From: Neolewinella litorea
Lineage (GTDB): Bacteria > Bacteroidota > Bacteroidia > Chitinophagales > Saprospiraceae
Direction: 5' to 3'
Assembly (NCBI RefSeq): GCF_004803465.1
Contig: NZ_SRSF01000002.1
Location: 372,001 to 436,000, forward strand
DNA: 64,000 bases
A program made the translations under genes and the position numbers. Positions 22,836 to 30,418 of the stretch are shown one piece after another; within the stretch, counting starts at the first letter, position 1, and the number at the start of each line of letters is the position of its first letter. The notes under the pieces were generated by a model that made no database searches, was not told where the DNA came from, and saw only the letters and a list, made by a program, of their open reading frames with translations.

Positions 22836-23272
22836 AGGCTGATGGAGTAGTACCCCTTCTTCTGCAGGGTAAAGTTGTACTGAATGCCGTTCTCGACAAT
22901 CTCTACGCCTGCAGGCACCTTGGCGCGGTCAACCCCAAATTTATTGAGGGAGAAACCGCAGGCGACGATCTTTACCCCCAGGGCTTTGGCCTGCTTCAGG
23001 AAGGGATCCATGGTGGCTGCATCGGTGAGCTGGTCTACGTCCTGTCCGCAGACGATGACGCGGAAGTCGCCGAAGGCGGCCCCATCCTCCTGCTTGAAGT
23101 GCTCGGCGGTGAGCAGGATGGGTTTGAGCTGGGGAATCTTGCGGGTCAGGACCACGTAGTTGTTCTGCTCCGTATGGTGGGGCGTAACGCGGCTCTGGTC
23201 CTGGGCGGACAGTTTATGAGTGAATAAGGTGGTCAGGGTGAGGACGAGAAGTCCGAGCATCAGTCGTTTCAT
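22832..23272 (-). CDS. Secreted DsrE-family sulfur-carrier protein
   Basis: The 146-residue protein has a signal peptide (first about 23 residues, ending KLSAQ) and a DsrE/DsrF-like fold (VVLTRKIPQLKPILLTAEHFK, FRVIVCGQDVDQL, LGVKIVACGFSLNKFGVD, GVEIVENGIQYNFTLQKKGYYSISL). DsrE proteins bind or relay sulfane sulfur through Cys; C79-type and C108-type cysteines are visible in VIVCGQ and VACGFS. It overlaps the DoxX gene by 59 bp and the TlpA gene by 3 bp, so the three form one unit. Confidence 0.8.
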   Translation of the reverse strand: MKRLMLGLLVLTLTTLFTHKLSAQDQSRVTPHHTEQNNYVVLTRKIPQLKPILLTAEHFKQEDGAAFGDFRVIVCGQDVDQLTDAATMDPFLKQAKALGVKIVACGFSLNKFGVDRAKVPAGVEIVENGIQYNFTLQKKGYYSISL

Positions 23273-23666
23273 GGGTTGGTTTTGAAGGGGTGAAGGAGTT
23301 CAGGATAAAGAAGAGGAGTCCGCCGGCAATGGCTACATTCTTGAACAACGGCCCGAGGGTGGTTGCCTGCCCGACCTGGACTGTAATTGTGATCGGGATA
23401 AGGACCAGCAGAAGGACGGCGGCCGCATAGCGGGTGAGGTAGCCGGACATAAAGGTCAGTCCGGCACCAAGCATCACGATCCCCGAAATAATGACCAGGG
23501 CATCGGGCTCACCGAAGTAAAGGGCGAAATTCCTGAGGTTGGCGCGATCCATCCGCGCTACCGTCTGATCAACGTGGAGCAGGTGGTTCGCACCGGCCAC
23601 GAGGAAGATGCCGCTGAGCATGACGCGCAGGATGAGTACGGATTGCTTCGTGACGGTAAGTTGCAT
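23214..23666 (-). CDS. DoxX family membrane protein
   Basis: A 150-residue protein with four hydrophobic segments (about 8-28, 55-77, 79-99 and 105-123). LSGIFLVAGANHLLHVD and the following layout fit DoxX/DoxD-type proteins, which in other organisms belong to thiosulfate:quinone oxidoreductases or redox-control complexes. It is the first gene of a unit with DsrE and TlpA. A 14-bp palindrome lies about 65 bp before its start. Confidence 0.8.
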   Translation of the reverse strand: MQLTVTKQSVLILRVMLSGIFLVAGANHLLHVDQTVARMDRANLRNFALYFGEPDALVIISGIVMLGAGLTFMSGYLTRYAAAVLLLVLIPITITVQVGQATTLGPLFKNVAIAGGLLFFILNSFTPSKPTHETTDARTSRPHPDHLIHS

Positions 23667-23724
23667 AGTTTCTGTGGGTTAGCGGTTCTGGTCGCCAAGG
23701 TATCCGGCCCCAGCGCTCCGTACC

Positions 23725-23738
23725 GTGATCCAGATCAC
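23725..23738. promoter_or_regulatory. Predicted Crp/Fnr operator before doxX
   Basis: GTGATCCAGATCAC has perfect 6-bp arms around two bases. It is centred about 65 bp upstream of the DoxX start. The second such site (26223-26236) has the same GTGATSnnSATCAC form and the same AC flank, at the same distance from the YeeE start. Confidence 0.65.
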
Positions 23739-23751
23739 ACAGGCACGCCGT

Positions 23752-25095
23752 TTAGAATTCCTTAACAGCGTCGCTAAGGTCCAGCACCCGGGCCGCGCCG
23801 TCGAGGTCACCGGCCACAACGCTGGCCGCGATGGCCGAGCGGAAGCCGCCGGCGCAGTGCACTACGATGGGTTTGCCGCGGGGGATCTCGTTGGTCCGCT
23901 CGGGAAGCTCGGGCAGGGGGATATTCACCGCCGAGGCAAATTTCTTTCCCGACTGCTCCAGCTCGGAGGCGTTGCGGACGTCCACGATGGTGTACTCCGC
24001 GGGGTGGTCCCGGAAGTGGTCCACGTCGATGGCGTCCAGCTGGGCCGATCCAGCTCCGGCGTCCATAACGAAAGCGCCGCGAATGAAGGACTCATAGCCG
24101 ATCTTGGCTGACTTGCCGATTACGTCCTCCAGCGCCTCTTGGGAGCCGGCCACGAGGTAAAATTCGGTCTTGGGCGCCACCAGGGCACCGAGCCAGGTCT
24201 CGAATTTACCGCCGTTCTGGATGTTCAGCGCGCCGGGGTGGTAGCCCTGCTTAAATGTGGCTTCGTCGCGGGTGTCAATGACCACGGCGTCTTCCGTGGG
24301 TTCGAAATTCCGGTCGAGTCGCGGCACCCCGCCGAGTCCATCCTCGAAGGCCGGAGCCCCGCGCTTGTTGAGGGCCACGTCGTAGGGGAAGTATTTGGGT
24401 ACGAAGGGCAGGTCGGCCAGCAGCCAGTCGATGAACTGCTCTACCGACTCCTGCTGGAAGGCCGGATTGGTACGCAGTTCCTTGCCGATAGTGCTCGAAC
24501 GCTCGTCGCTCATCCCCTTACCGCAGAGGCTACCGGCGCCGTGGGCGGGATAGACGGTAACGTCCGCGCCGAGCGGCGCAAGCTGGTCGTGCAGGCTGTG
24601 GTACAGGGCGCGGGCGAGTTCCCGACGCTTGCTCTGGACCTCACTGCCGTCGCCTTCGCGGAGGTCCGGCCGGCCAACGTCGCCGACGAAGAGGGTATCG
24701 CCGGTGAAGACCGCCAGCTGTTTGCCGTCGGCGTCGGAGAGCAGCACCGAGATGCTGTCGGGCGAGTGGCCGGGCGTGTCCAGGGCCTTCAGGGTATGGT
24801 TGCCGAGTTTGATCTCCCCGCCGTCGAAGAAGGGTGTGTGCGGATATTCAGCGCCTACTTTATCGCTGACGTAGATGGGCGCGCCCAGGAATTCGTGAAG
24901 CTCCAGGTGGCCGGACACGAAGTCGGCATGGGGGTGGGTCTCAACGATTGCCTCCAGTTTGGCGTGGTGCTTGCGGAGGTATTCGAGGTAGGGACCCACG
25001 TCGCGGGCCGGATCTATCAGGGCCGCGGCTCCGTTGGAGATGATGGCGTAAGAAGCGTGGGCCAGGCCGTCGTCGAAGAATTGATGGATATGCAT
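23752..25095 (-). CDS. MBL-fold persulfide dioxygenase-like protein with two rhodanese domains
   Basis: The 447-residue protein has an N-terminal metallo-beta-lactamase domain of the ETHE1 persulfide dioxygenase type (THPHADFVSGH at 53-63; TPGHSPDSISVLL; FTGDTLFVGDVGRPDL). It is followed by a degenerate rhodanese domain (about 250-350, no active Cys) and a second rhodanese domain with the catalytic loop VHCAGGFRSA. Such proteins oxidise glutathione or other persulfides to sulfite and transfer sulfur. It lies 63 bp downstream of the YedE half, as part of the sulfur operon. Confidence 0.92.
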   Translation of the reverse strand: MHIHQFFDDGLAHASYAIISNGAAALIDPARDVGPYLEYLRKHHAKLEAIVETHPHADFVSGHLELHEFLGAPIYVSDKVGAEYPHTPFFDGGEIKLGNHTLKALDTPGHSPDSISVLLSDADGKQLAVFTGDTLFVGDVGRPDLREGDGSEVQSKRRELARALYHSLHDQLAPLGADVTVYPAHGAGSLCGKGMSDERSSTIGKELRTNPAFQQESVEQFIDWLLADLPFVPKYFPYDVALNKRGAPAFEDGLGGVPRLDRNFEPTEDAVVIDTRDEATFKQGYHPGALNIQNGGKFETWLGALVAPKTEFYLVAGSQEALEDVIGKSAKIGYESFIRGAFVMDAGAGSAQLDAIDVDHFRDHPAEYTIVDVRNASELEQSGKKFASAVNIPLPELPERTNEIPRGKPIVVHCAGGFRSAIAASVVAGDLDGAARVLDLSDAVKEF

Positions 25096-25158
25096 GCGTA
25101 GATATGTTATTGCGATTGGGAATGGACACGGAACCCGCGAACCCGCCCAATAAGGGAG

Positions 25159-25572
25159 TTAGTGCGGCAGCCGGTGGCGGACCACCCCGTAGCTGAAGGT
25201 GCCCACCGTGGCGCTGAGGATTACCAGCCCGATGAGCCAGATGCCCTGTCCGAGCAGGGTGAACATGGGTCCGGGACAAGCTCCGGTAAGGGCCCAGCCG
25301 AGACCGAAGAGCGTGCCCCCGTAGAGGTAGCGCGGGACGCTGAAGTTTTTGGGATTGAGCTTCAGCGCCTGTCCGTCGGAGGCGGTCCAACCAAAGCGCT
25401 TGGCCAGGGCCACGCCGATGGCGCCCAGTACGACGGCCGTGCCGATGATGCCGTACATGTGGAAGCTCTCGAAGCGGAACATCTCAAGGATACGGTACCA
25501 GGAGATGGCTTCCGACTTGGTCATGACGAAGCCGAAGAAGGTGCCGATGAAAAGGTATACCAGAAATCTCAT
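25159..25572 (-). CDS. YeeE/YedE sulfur transporter, second half
   Basis: A 137-residue membrane protein with about four hydrophobic helices. GLGWALTGACPGPMFTLLGQG contains the conserved Cys of YeeE/YedE (TsuA-type) thiosulfate channels. It is paired with the other half 4 bp upstream, as is typical when the transporter is split in two genes (this half corresponds to the DUF6691 type). It should import thiosulfate or a related sulfur ion. Confidence 0.85.
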   Translation of the reverse strand: MRFLVYLFIGTFFGFVMTKSEAISWYRILEMFRFESFHMYGIIGTAVVLGAIGVALAKRFGWTASDGQALKLNPKNFSVPRYLYGGTLFGLGWALTGACPGPMFTLLGQGIWLIGLVILSATVGTFSYGVVRHRLPH

Positions 25573-25576
25573 GGGG

Positions 25577-26158
25577 TTAGAGTTGCAGGATGAAGGGAAG
25601 CAGGACCCAGCTCATGAAGAGCCCGCCGATGAAGAAGCCGACCACGGCGATGAGGGAAGGCAGCTGGAGGTTGGACAGGCCGCTGATGGCGTGTCCGCTC
25701 GTGCAACCGCCGGCCCACCGCGCCCCGAAGCCGACCAGAAAGCCCCCGAGGATGACCACGAGGAGGGTGCGCAGGGTGAACAGCTGGTCGACGGCAAACA
25801 GCTCGCCGGGCACGAAGGAGGAATGCAGCTCGCCCGCACCGGGGGCACTGAGGCCCACCGACTGCAGGTAAGTTACCGTCTCGGCCGAGACCGTGACCGG
25901 CTCACTCGAGGGCAGCACGTAAAAGGCCAGGAAGCCGCCCAGTACGGAACCGGCCACGAAGGTGAGGTTCCAGCGCTGCGCCCGCCAGTCGATGCGGAAG
26001 AAGTCGTACTTCCGCCCCGCCCCGGCGATGGTACACATGGTGCGCAGGTTGGAGGAGACGCCGAATTCCTTGCCGGCGTACAGCAGGAGGAACATGACGG
26101 CGGCGATGGCCGCTCCGCTCACCGACCAGTGCCAGGGTTGGCTGATCCATTCTAACAT
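25577..26158 (-). CDS. YeeE/YedE sulfur transporter, first half
   Basis: A 193-residue membrane protein with about five hydrophobic helices. GFGARWAGGCTSGHAISGLSN holds the Cys-containing loop of the YeeE/YedE family. An insert of about 25 hydrophilic residues lies near 85-115. It is the first gene of the unit, with a predicted Crp/Fnr operator centred about 71 bp upstream of the start. The regulator gene lies immediately upstream on the same strand. Confidence 0.87.
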   Translation of the reverse strand: MLEWISQPWHWSVSGAAIAAVMFLLLYAGKEFGVSSNLRTMCTIAGAGRKYDFFRIDWRAQRWNLTFVAGSVLGGFLAFYVLPSSEPVTVSAETVTYLQSVGLSAPGAGELHSSFVPGELFAVDQLFTLRTLLVVILGGFLVGFGARWAGGCTSGHAISGLSNLQLPSLIAVVGFFIGGLFMSWVLLPFILQL

Positions 26159-26222
26159 ATTGATTATTAATTTCTTGTTGAGGTTGATAGGGCAAAACTA
26201 GGGGCCGCCGGCCGAGCGGTCA

Positions 26223-26236
26223 GTGATGTGCATCAC
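26223..26236. promoter_or_regulatory. Predicted Crp/Fnr operator before yeeE
   Basis: GTGATGTGCATCAC has 6-bp arms around a TG centre. It is centred about 71 bp upstream of the first transporter gene and 63 bp past the regulator's stop. It matches the site before doxX in all positions outside the inner pair. Confidence 0.65.
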
Positions 26237-26298
26237 ACACCGTAAAAACATGTGATCGTGGGCGCGCACGCGGGTGCCGGGGTCGGTGGCGAGGTCGC

Positions 26299-26949
26299 CT
26301 AGTGCTCCACCAGTACCCGGATGCGGTTGCGACCGAGCTCGATGCTGCCCCGTTTTTCGAGGGTCTTGAGCAGGCGGGAAATGGCCTCGCGGCTTACGTT
26401 TAGGTCGTCGGCGATCTCCTGATGGGTGGCCTGGATGGTGCCGTCGTCGCGCAGTCCCGCCCGTTTGATCACGTAATCGTACAGGCGCTCGTCCAATTGC
26501 CGGAAGGCGATCTGGTCGATGGTTTGCACCATTTCTTCCATCCGCTGGTCGTAGGCGGTCATGACGAAGTTTTTCCAGCTCTTGTAGCGCATCATCCACT
26601 GGTCGAGCGTCTGCTTCGGCAGGGCCAGGATGGTGGTGTCTTCCTCGGCTACGGCCCGGATCTGGCTGCGTTTGTCGGAGACGCAGCAGGTGAAGGTCAT
26701 GACGCAGCTTTCGCCCGCCCGCAGGTAGTATAGGAACAGCTCGGAGCCGTCGTCGCCGAGGCGGCTGACCTTGACCGCGCCGCTTATGATCAGGGGGATG
26801 GTGCGGACGAAGTTGCCGAAGTCCATCAGCATACCGCCGGCCTCGATCGTGTGCAGCCTTCCCTGCTCGGCGATGGCCTGCTGCAGTTCTGGCTCGACGA
26901 AGGTGGGGAAGTGCCGCTGTACTTGTTCGCTGCTGAGTTGGTCGGGCAT
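26299..26949 (-). CDS. Crp/Fnr family transcriptional regulator
   Basis: A 216-residue protein with a cyclic-nucleotide-binding-type beta roll (about 25-115), a dimer helix and a winged-helix HTH (ATHQEIADDLNVSREAISRLL, about 168-190). The recognition helix SREAISRLL combines the Arg and Glu of CRP with the SR of FNR, consistent with a GTGAT half-site. The beta roll contains a Cys cluster, CVMTFTCCVSDK, that could sense persulfide or redox state; this is inference. The ATG at 26949 is preferred over 26985 because the longer start would cover an inverted repeat. It probably controls the adjacent sulfur genes. Confidence 0.9.
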   Translation of the reverse strand: MPDQLSSEQVQRHFPTFVEPELQQAIAEQGRLHTIEAGGMLMDFGNFVRTIPLIISGAVKVSRLGDDGSELFLYYLRAGESCVMTFTCCVSDKRSQIRAVAEEDTTILALPKQTLDQWMMRYKSWKNFVMTAYDQRMEEMVQTIDQIAFRQLDERLYDYVIKRAGLRDDGTIQATHQEIADDLNVSREAISRLLKTLEKRGSIELGRNRIRVLVEH

Positions 26950-26975
26950 CACGGGCGGGTTTATGAGGTCAACAC

Positions 26976-26999
26976 ATGAAAACATGACGGAGTTTTCAT
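26976..26999. promoter_or_regulatory. Inverted repeat upstream of the Crp/Fnr gene
   Basis: ATGAAAAC (26976-26983) and GTTTTCAT (26992-26999) are exact complements with an 8-bp spacer, 27 bp before the preferred start of the regulator. It may be an operator of the regulator's own promoter, but it differs from the two GTGAT palindromes. Confidence 0.4.
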
Positions 27000-27015
27000 A
27001 TGTCGTGCCACGCCC

Positions 27016-27522
27016 TTACTCTACCCGGACGCCGCGAGTGGTGAAGGAGATGCCCTGCTGTCCGTAGGTGGAGATGAAAATCCCCTCAAAAAGGGGTTCG
27101 TGAATGCCTGGCGGGGTGCTCCACTCGAAGTAGAAGTTATCGCCCGTGCCGCCCACCCGATCGTGCGTATCGATGATGATGGCCACCGTTTCCATGGGCT
27201 TCAGCACGATAGGCTCCGTGAAGTAGGTGCGCACGAGTTCACCCCCGGTGCCGTAATAGGCGGCGTTGAGGATGTAGATCGAGTCGCGCGGGTTGATGTT
27301 GCGGATACTAATGGTGCCGGTCAGGTCGAAGGTGTGGTGTTCCGTTTCGGTGTAGATCTGGGAATAACTGCTCAGGTAGGTGGCGCCACTGGTGAGCGAG
27401 TCCTCGAGGGGCAGGGCCGCCCGGCGGATTGCCCAGTTGGTGGGGTCCACGGAGCTGATGGGCCGCTCGTCGTTGCAGGCGAGGAGGGTCAGCAGGAGGA
27501 GCAGTGGGCCGAGGTGGTACAT
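27016..27522 (-). CDS. DUF3124 lipoprotein
   Basis: The 168-residue protein has a lipoprotein signal (LLLLTLLAC, lipid-modified Cys16). The domain shows TFDLTGTISIRNINPRDSIYI, YYGTGGELVRTYF, DRVGGTGDNFYFEW and GISFTTRG, as in DUF3124 proteins. These are predicted periplasmic or outer-membrane-anchored proteins of unknown function. Confidence 0.8.
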   Translation of the reverse strand: MYHLGPLLLLLTLLACNDERPISSVDPTNWAIRRAALPLEDSLTSGATYLSSYSQIYTETEHHTFDLTGTISIRNINPRDSIYILNAAYYGTGGELVRTYFTEPIVLKPMETVAIIIDTHDRVGGTGDNFYFEWSTPPGIHEPLFEGIFISTYGQQGISFTTRGVRVE

Positions 27523-27561
27523 GTTCCGAAGGTACGGAAAGCGGTCCTTTTGGTGCGGTGC

Positions 27562-27966
27562 TTAGCGCAGGAAACGCACCTCGCGGATCAGTCCGTCCTC
27601 AACGAGGTACATGGCCACTACCTGCACCGGGGGCGCTTCGGGATCGAAGATCACGCTCTCGTGGTCGAGCACGCGGTTGCCCATGACGATACGGCTGATG
27701 AGTCGGCACTGGAGATCGGGCGAGTCGGCGAACATGGGTCCGTAGGTAGTGCGCATCCGCTCTTTGCCTTCATAGCGGAGTTCGTCGGGGAAGTTGTAGA
27801 TGCGCACGTCGTCGGCGTAGGCGCTGAGAAAGAGTTCCAGGTCGCCGGCGTTGTAGGCATCCAGCTGGGTCTGGACGGGGGTGACCGCGGCGTGGGGGTC
27901 TTCCGGAACCTGGGCCACGACCTGGAAGGGCAAAAGCAGGAGCAGCAGCATCGAGAGATAGTGCAT
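27562..27966 (-). CDS. Secreted SnoaL/NTF2-like protein
   Basis: The 134-residue protein has a signal peptide (LSMLLLLLLPFQVVAQ) and an NTF2/SnoaL-like cone fold (QTQLDAYNAGDLELFLSAYADDVRIYNFPDE, ...HESVIFDPEAPPVQVVAMYLVEDGLIREVRFL). The frame stays open far upstream, but the ATG at 27966 is the only start that gives a signal peptide. Family members are isomerases, cyclases or binding proteins; role unknown. Confidence 0.8.
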   Translation of the reverse strand: MHYLSMLLLLLLPFQVVAQVPEDPHAAVTPVQTQLDAYNAGDLELFLSAYADDVRIYNFPDELRYEGKERMRTTYGPMFADSPDLQCRLISRIVMGNRVLDHESVIFDPEAPPVQVVAMYLVEDGLIREVRFLR

Positions 27967-28137
27967 ATGGGTGGTTTTCGGGGCAAGATAAGTTGGCCGG
28001 CCCACGGGTATTGCATCTCGGGGATTGGCCCGGCACCCGCGTGTAGCGCCCGTAAATCCCGAACAGGAAGGCTTTCCGGCTAGCCCATTGCTTTTTCTAT
28101 CTTGGCGGTTCGTACACACTTCCAATTTATTCAACCT

Positions 28138-29289
28138 ATGTATAACTCCATTACCGTGGCCGTGGCCGGCGCCGGATTCATCGGTCCCGTTCACGTCGAA
28201 GGGCTGCGCCGCCTGGGCATCCGGGTTAAGGGACTCCTCGGGAAGGACCTCCAGGAATCCACCGACGCCTGTAAAAAGCTCAACCTCGAGCACCCTTACG
28301 CCACCTACGAAGACCTGCTGGCCGACGAGGAAGTCGACGCCGTCCACCTGGCCGTACCCAACGTCCTGCACTACAGTATGGTCAAAAAGGCCCTGGCCGC
28401 CGGCAAGCACGTGATGTGCGAGAAGCCCCTGGCCATGACCTCCGAGGAGGGCGCCGAACTCGTGGAACTGGCCCGCCAGAGCAACCTCAAAACCGGCGTG
28501 AACTATAACCTGCGCTTCTACCCCATCAACCTGGAGGTGCGCGATCGGCTGGCGCAGTCGGGCAGCCGCATCTTCTCCGTGACGGGCAGCTACCAGCAGG
28601 ACTGGCTCCTCTACGACACCGACTACAACTGGCGCGTGCTGGCCGACCAGGGCGGTGCCCTGCGGGCCGTATCCGACATCGGCACCCACTGGCTCGACCT
28701 GGTACACTTCGTCACCGGACTGGAAGCCGAGGCCGTGCTAGCCGACCTGACCACCGTGCACCCCCAGCGCAAGCGGCCGATCGGCGAAGTCTCCAGCTTC
28801 ACCAAGGACTCCGAAAAGGCGCAGGCCACCGAGACCATCGACGTGACCACCGACGACTGCGCCAGCATCCTGTTCAAATTCAAGGGCGGGGCCCGCGGCC
28901 AACTCTTCGTGAGCCAGGTCAGCGCCGGCCACAAGAACCAGCTCAAGTACGACATCGCCACCCAGGATGCCGCCTACGAATGGAACAGCGAGCGCCCCAA
29001 CGAGCTCTCGATCGGCCGCCGCGGCGACCTTAACCAGGTGCTGATGAAGGACCCCGGCCTGATGACCGGCACCGCCGCACCCTACATCAACTATCCCGGG
29101 GGCCACAACGAGGGCTTCCCCGACACCTTCAAGCAATGCTTCCGCGCCTTTTACGACGCCGTCCTCGGCGATACCGCAGCCGGCGAGGAGCTCTACGCAA
29201 CCTTTACCGACGGACACCAGGAACTGGTGCTTTGCGACGCGATCTTGCGGAGCAATGCTGAGCAGGGGTGGGTTCGGCTTTCTCAGTAA
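28138..29289 (+). CDS. Gfo/Idh/MocA family oxidoreductase
   Basis: A 383-residue NAD(P)-dependent sugar/inositol oxidoreductase-like protein. The Rossmann motif VAVAGAGFIGPVHVEGL opens the chain, MCEKPLAM carries the conserved catalytic Lys-Pro, and VSDIGTHWLDLVHFVTGLE has the typical His-containing motif. The ATG at 28138 is right before the Rossmann strand; the 12 in-frame codons upstream are unlike the family. It stands alone on the plus strand. Substrate is unknown, likely a sugar or cyclitol. Confidence 0.9.
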   Translation: MYNSITVAVAGAGFIGPVHVEGLRRLGIRVKGLLGKDLQESTDACKKLNLEHPYATYEDLLADEEVDAVHLAVPNVLHYSMVKKALAAGKHVMCEKPLAMTSEEGAELVELARQSNLKTGVNYNLRFYPINLEVRDRLAQSGSRIFSVTGSYQQDWLLYDTDYNWRVLADQGGALRAVSDIGTHWLDLVHFVTGLEAEAVLADLTTVHPQRKRPIGEVSSFTKDSEKAQATETIDVTTDDCASILFKFKGGARGQLFVSQVSAGHKNQLKYDIATQDAAYEWNSERPNELSIGRRGDLNQVLMKDPGLMTGTAAPYINYPGGHNEGFPDTFKQCFRAFYDAVLGDTAAGEELYATFTDGHQELVLCDAILRSNAEQGWVRLSQ

Positions 29290-29576
29290 AGGGGTCAAGG
29301 GGTTAAGGGGGGTGCCTTATTCACTTCTGGTGGGCCATTAATTTCGATTTTGGGCTGCCGGGCTTTGGTTTGTTAGCGCTCCTGATATTGCTAATGGCCT
29401 GCGACTGCGCAATGATGCTGACCACACGGATCAGAAAGTTGAAAACAATGTGCTGCTTTTCGAATCTAAGAAAACAGGATTCCACCTGACCGAAGATTAG
29501 TCCACGCCACTCCTAACCCCTTTATCCCCTCTACATCCTTACCCCTTTACCCCTGACCACCTAACTCCCTTACCCC
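29290..29576. other. Intergenic gap with C/G-run repeats, no supported gene
   Basis: The edges contain degenerate runs such as GGGGTCAAGGGGTTAAGGGG (about 29292-29311) and TTACCCC/TAACCCC words (29510-29576), which are roughly complementary. A 60-codon minus-strand frame lacking a start (about 29335-29520) is not recognisable. No gene is called. Confidence 0.4.
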
Positions 29577-30212
29577 TTGTCCAGATACGCCATTTCAGAC
29601 ATACACGGTTGCGCGTCGACCTTTGCGAACTTGTTGCAGCGCATCGACTTTGGGCGGAACGATGAGTTGTTCTTGCTGGGCGACTACATCGACCGGGGGC
29701 CGGACAGTCGGGGGGTGCTGCACCATATCTGGCGGTTGCAGGGTGAGGGGTACCAGGTGGTTTGTCTGCGCGGGAACCACGAGCAGATGTTGCTCGACGC
29801 GCTGCGGGAGGGGCGGGCGCCGTGGGATTACCTACCGCACCGGCGGGAGCGACAACAGACGATGCACTGGATGGAGTACCTGCCGTTTTACCACGAAACG
29901 CCGGGCTACTTCCTGGTGCACGCCGGTCTGAACTTCGAGATTGACGATCCGCTGGCCGATGAGGAGGCGATGCTCTGGATCCGCGATTGGGAGGATACCC
30001 TCGACCGCGATTGGCTGGGTGAGCGCATCCTGCTGTACGGGCATACGCCCCGCCCCATGGAGATCATGCAGCGGGAGGTGCAGGATATGTCTTTGCGACA
30101 GATGGTGTGCCTGGACTCCGGGTGCGCCATGCACTATCCGGGCATGGGATACCTGACGGCGCTGAATCTGGATACCGGGAAGGCGGTTTTTGAGGCTCGG
30201 GGGGGGATTTAG
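29577..30212 (+). CDS. Serine/threonine-type metallophosphoesterase
   Basis: A 211-residue calcineurin-like phosphatase with all PPP-family motifs: AISDIHGC (residues 5-12), LLGDYIDRGPDSRG, CLRGNHEQM, LVHAGLNF and LLYGHTP. Similar small bacterial enzymes dephosphorylate proteins or act on Ap4A-type nucleotides. The start is a TTG at 29577; no ATG is available near the family's N-terminus. It faces cystathionine beta-synthase convergently. Confidence 0.9.
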   Translation: MSRYAISDIHGCASTFANLLQRIDFGRNDELFLLGDYIDRGPDSRGVLHHIWRLQGEGYQVVCLRGNHEQMLLDALREGRAPWDYLPHRRERQQTMHWMEYLPFYHETPGYFLVHAGLNFEIDDPLADEEAMLWIRDWEDTLDRDWLGERILLYGHTPRPMEIMQREVQDMSLRQMVCLDSGCAMHYPGMGYLTALNLDTGKAVFEARGGI

Positions 30213-30416
30213 ACGTCGGACGTGTCAGGTCGGGCAATTTGGCAGACGTCGGACGTCTGCCAAATTGACAAAGCCAGGAAATGCTTGAAAGTTGGTCCTG
30301 CGCTAGGACCAAATTCCCAATAATCCACGAAATATCATACAAAACCGCAGACTAAGCACCTGACACGTCCGACGTCTGCCAAAAAGTCAGCACTGACACG
30401 TCCGACGTCTGCCACC
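30212..30416. repeat. Four copies of a GACGTC-type palindromic repeat
   Basis: The 20-bp word GGCAGACGTCGGACGTGTCAG (or parts or its complement) occurs at about 30212-30229, 30241-30263 (as the near-perfect palindrome TTGGCAGACGTC and its complement), 30359-30381 and 30394-30415. The outer copies are in inverted orientation. The cluster fills the space between two convergent genes, so the transcripts of both would carry hairpins there. Confidence 0.85.
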
Positions 30417-30418
30417 CC

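Noticed and set aside
27562-28707. 381-codon version of the SnoaL-like gene
   Set aside because: The extension overlaps the well-supported Gfo/Idh gene on the other strand and has shadow composition; the signal peptide starts at 27966.
29335-29520. 60-codon minus-strand frame in the gap before the metallophosphatase
   Set aside because: It has no start codon and no recognisable similarity; the edges are simple C/G-run repeats.
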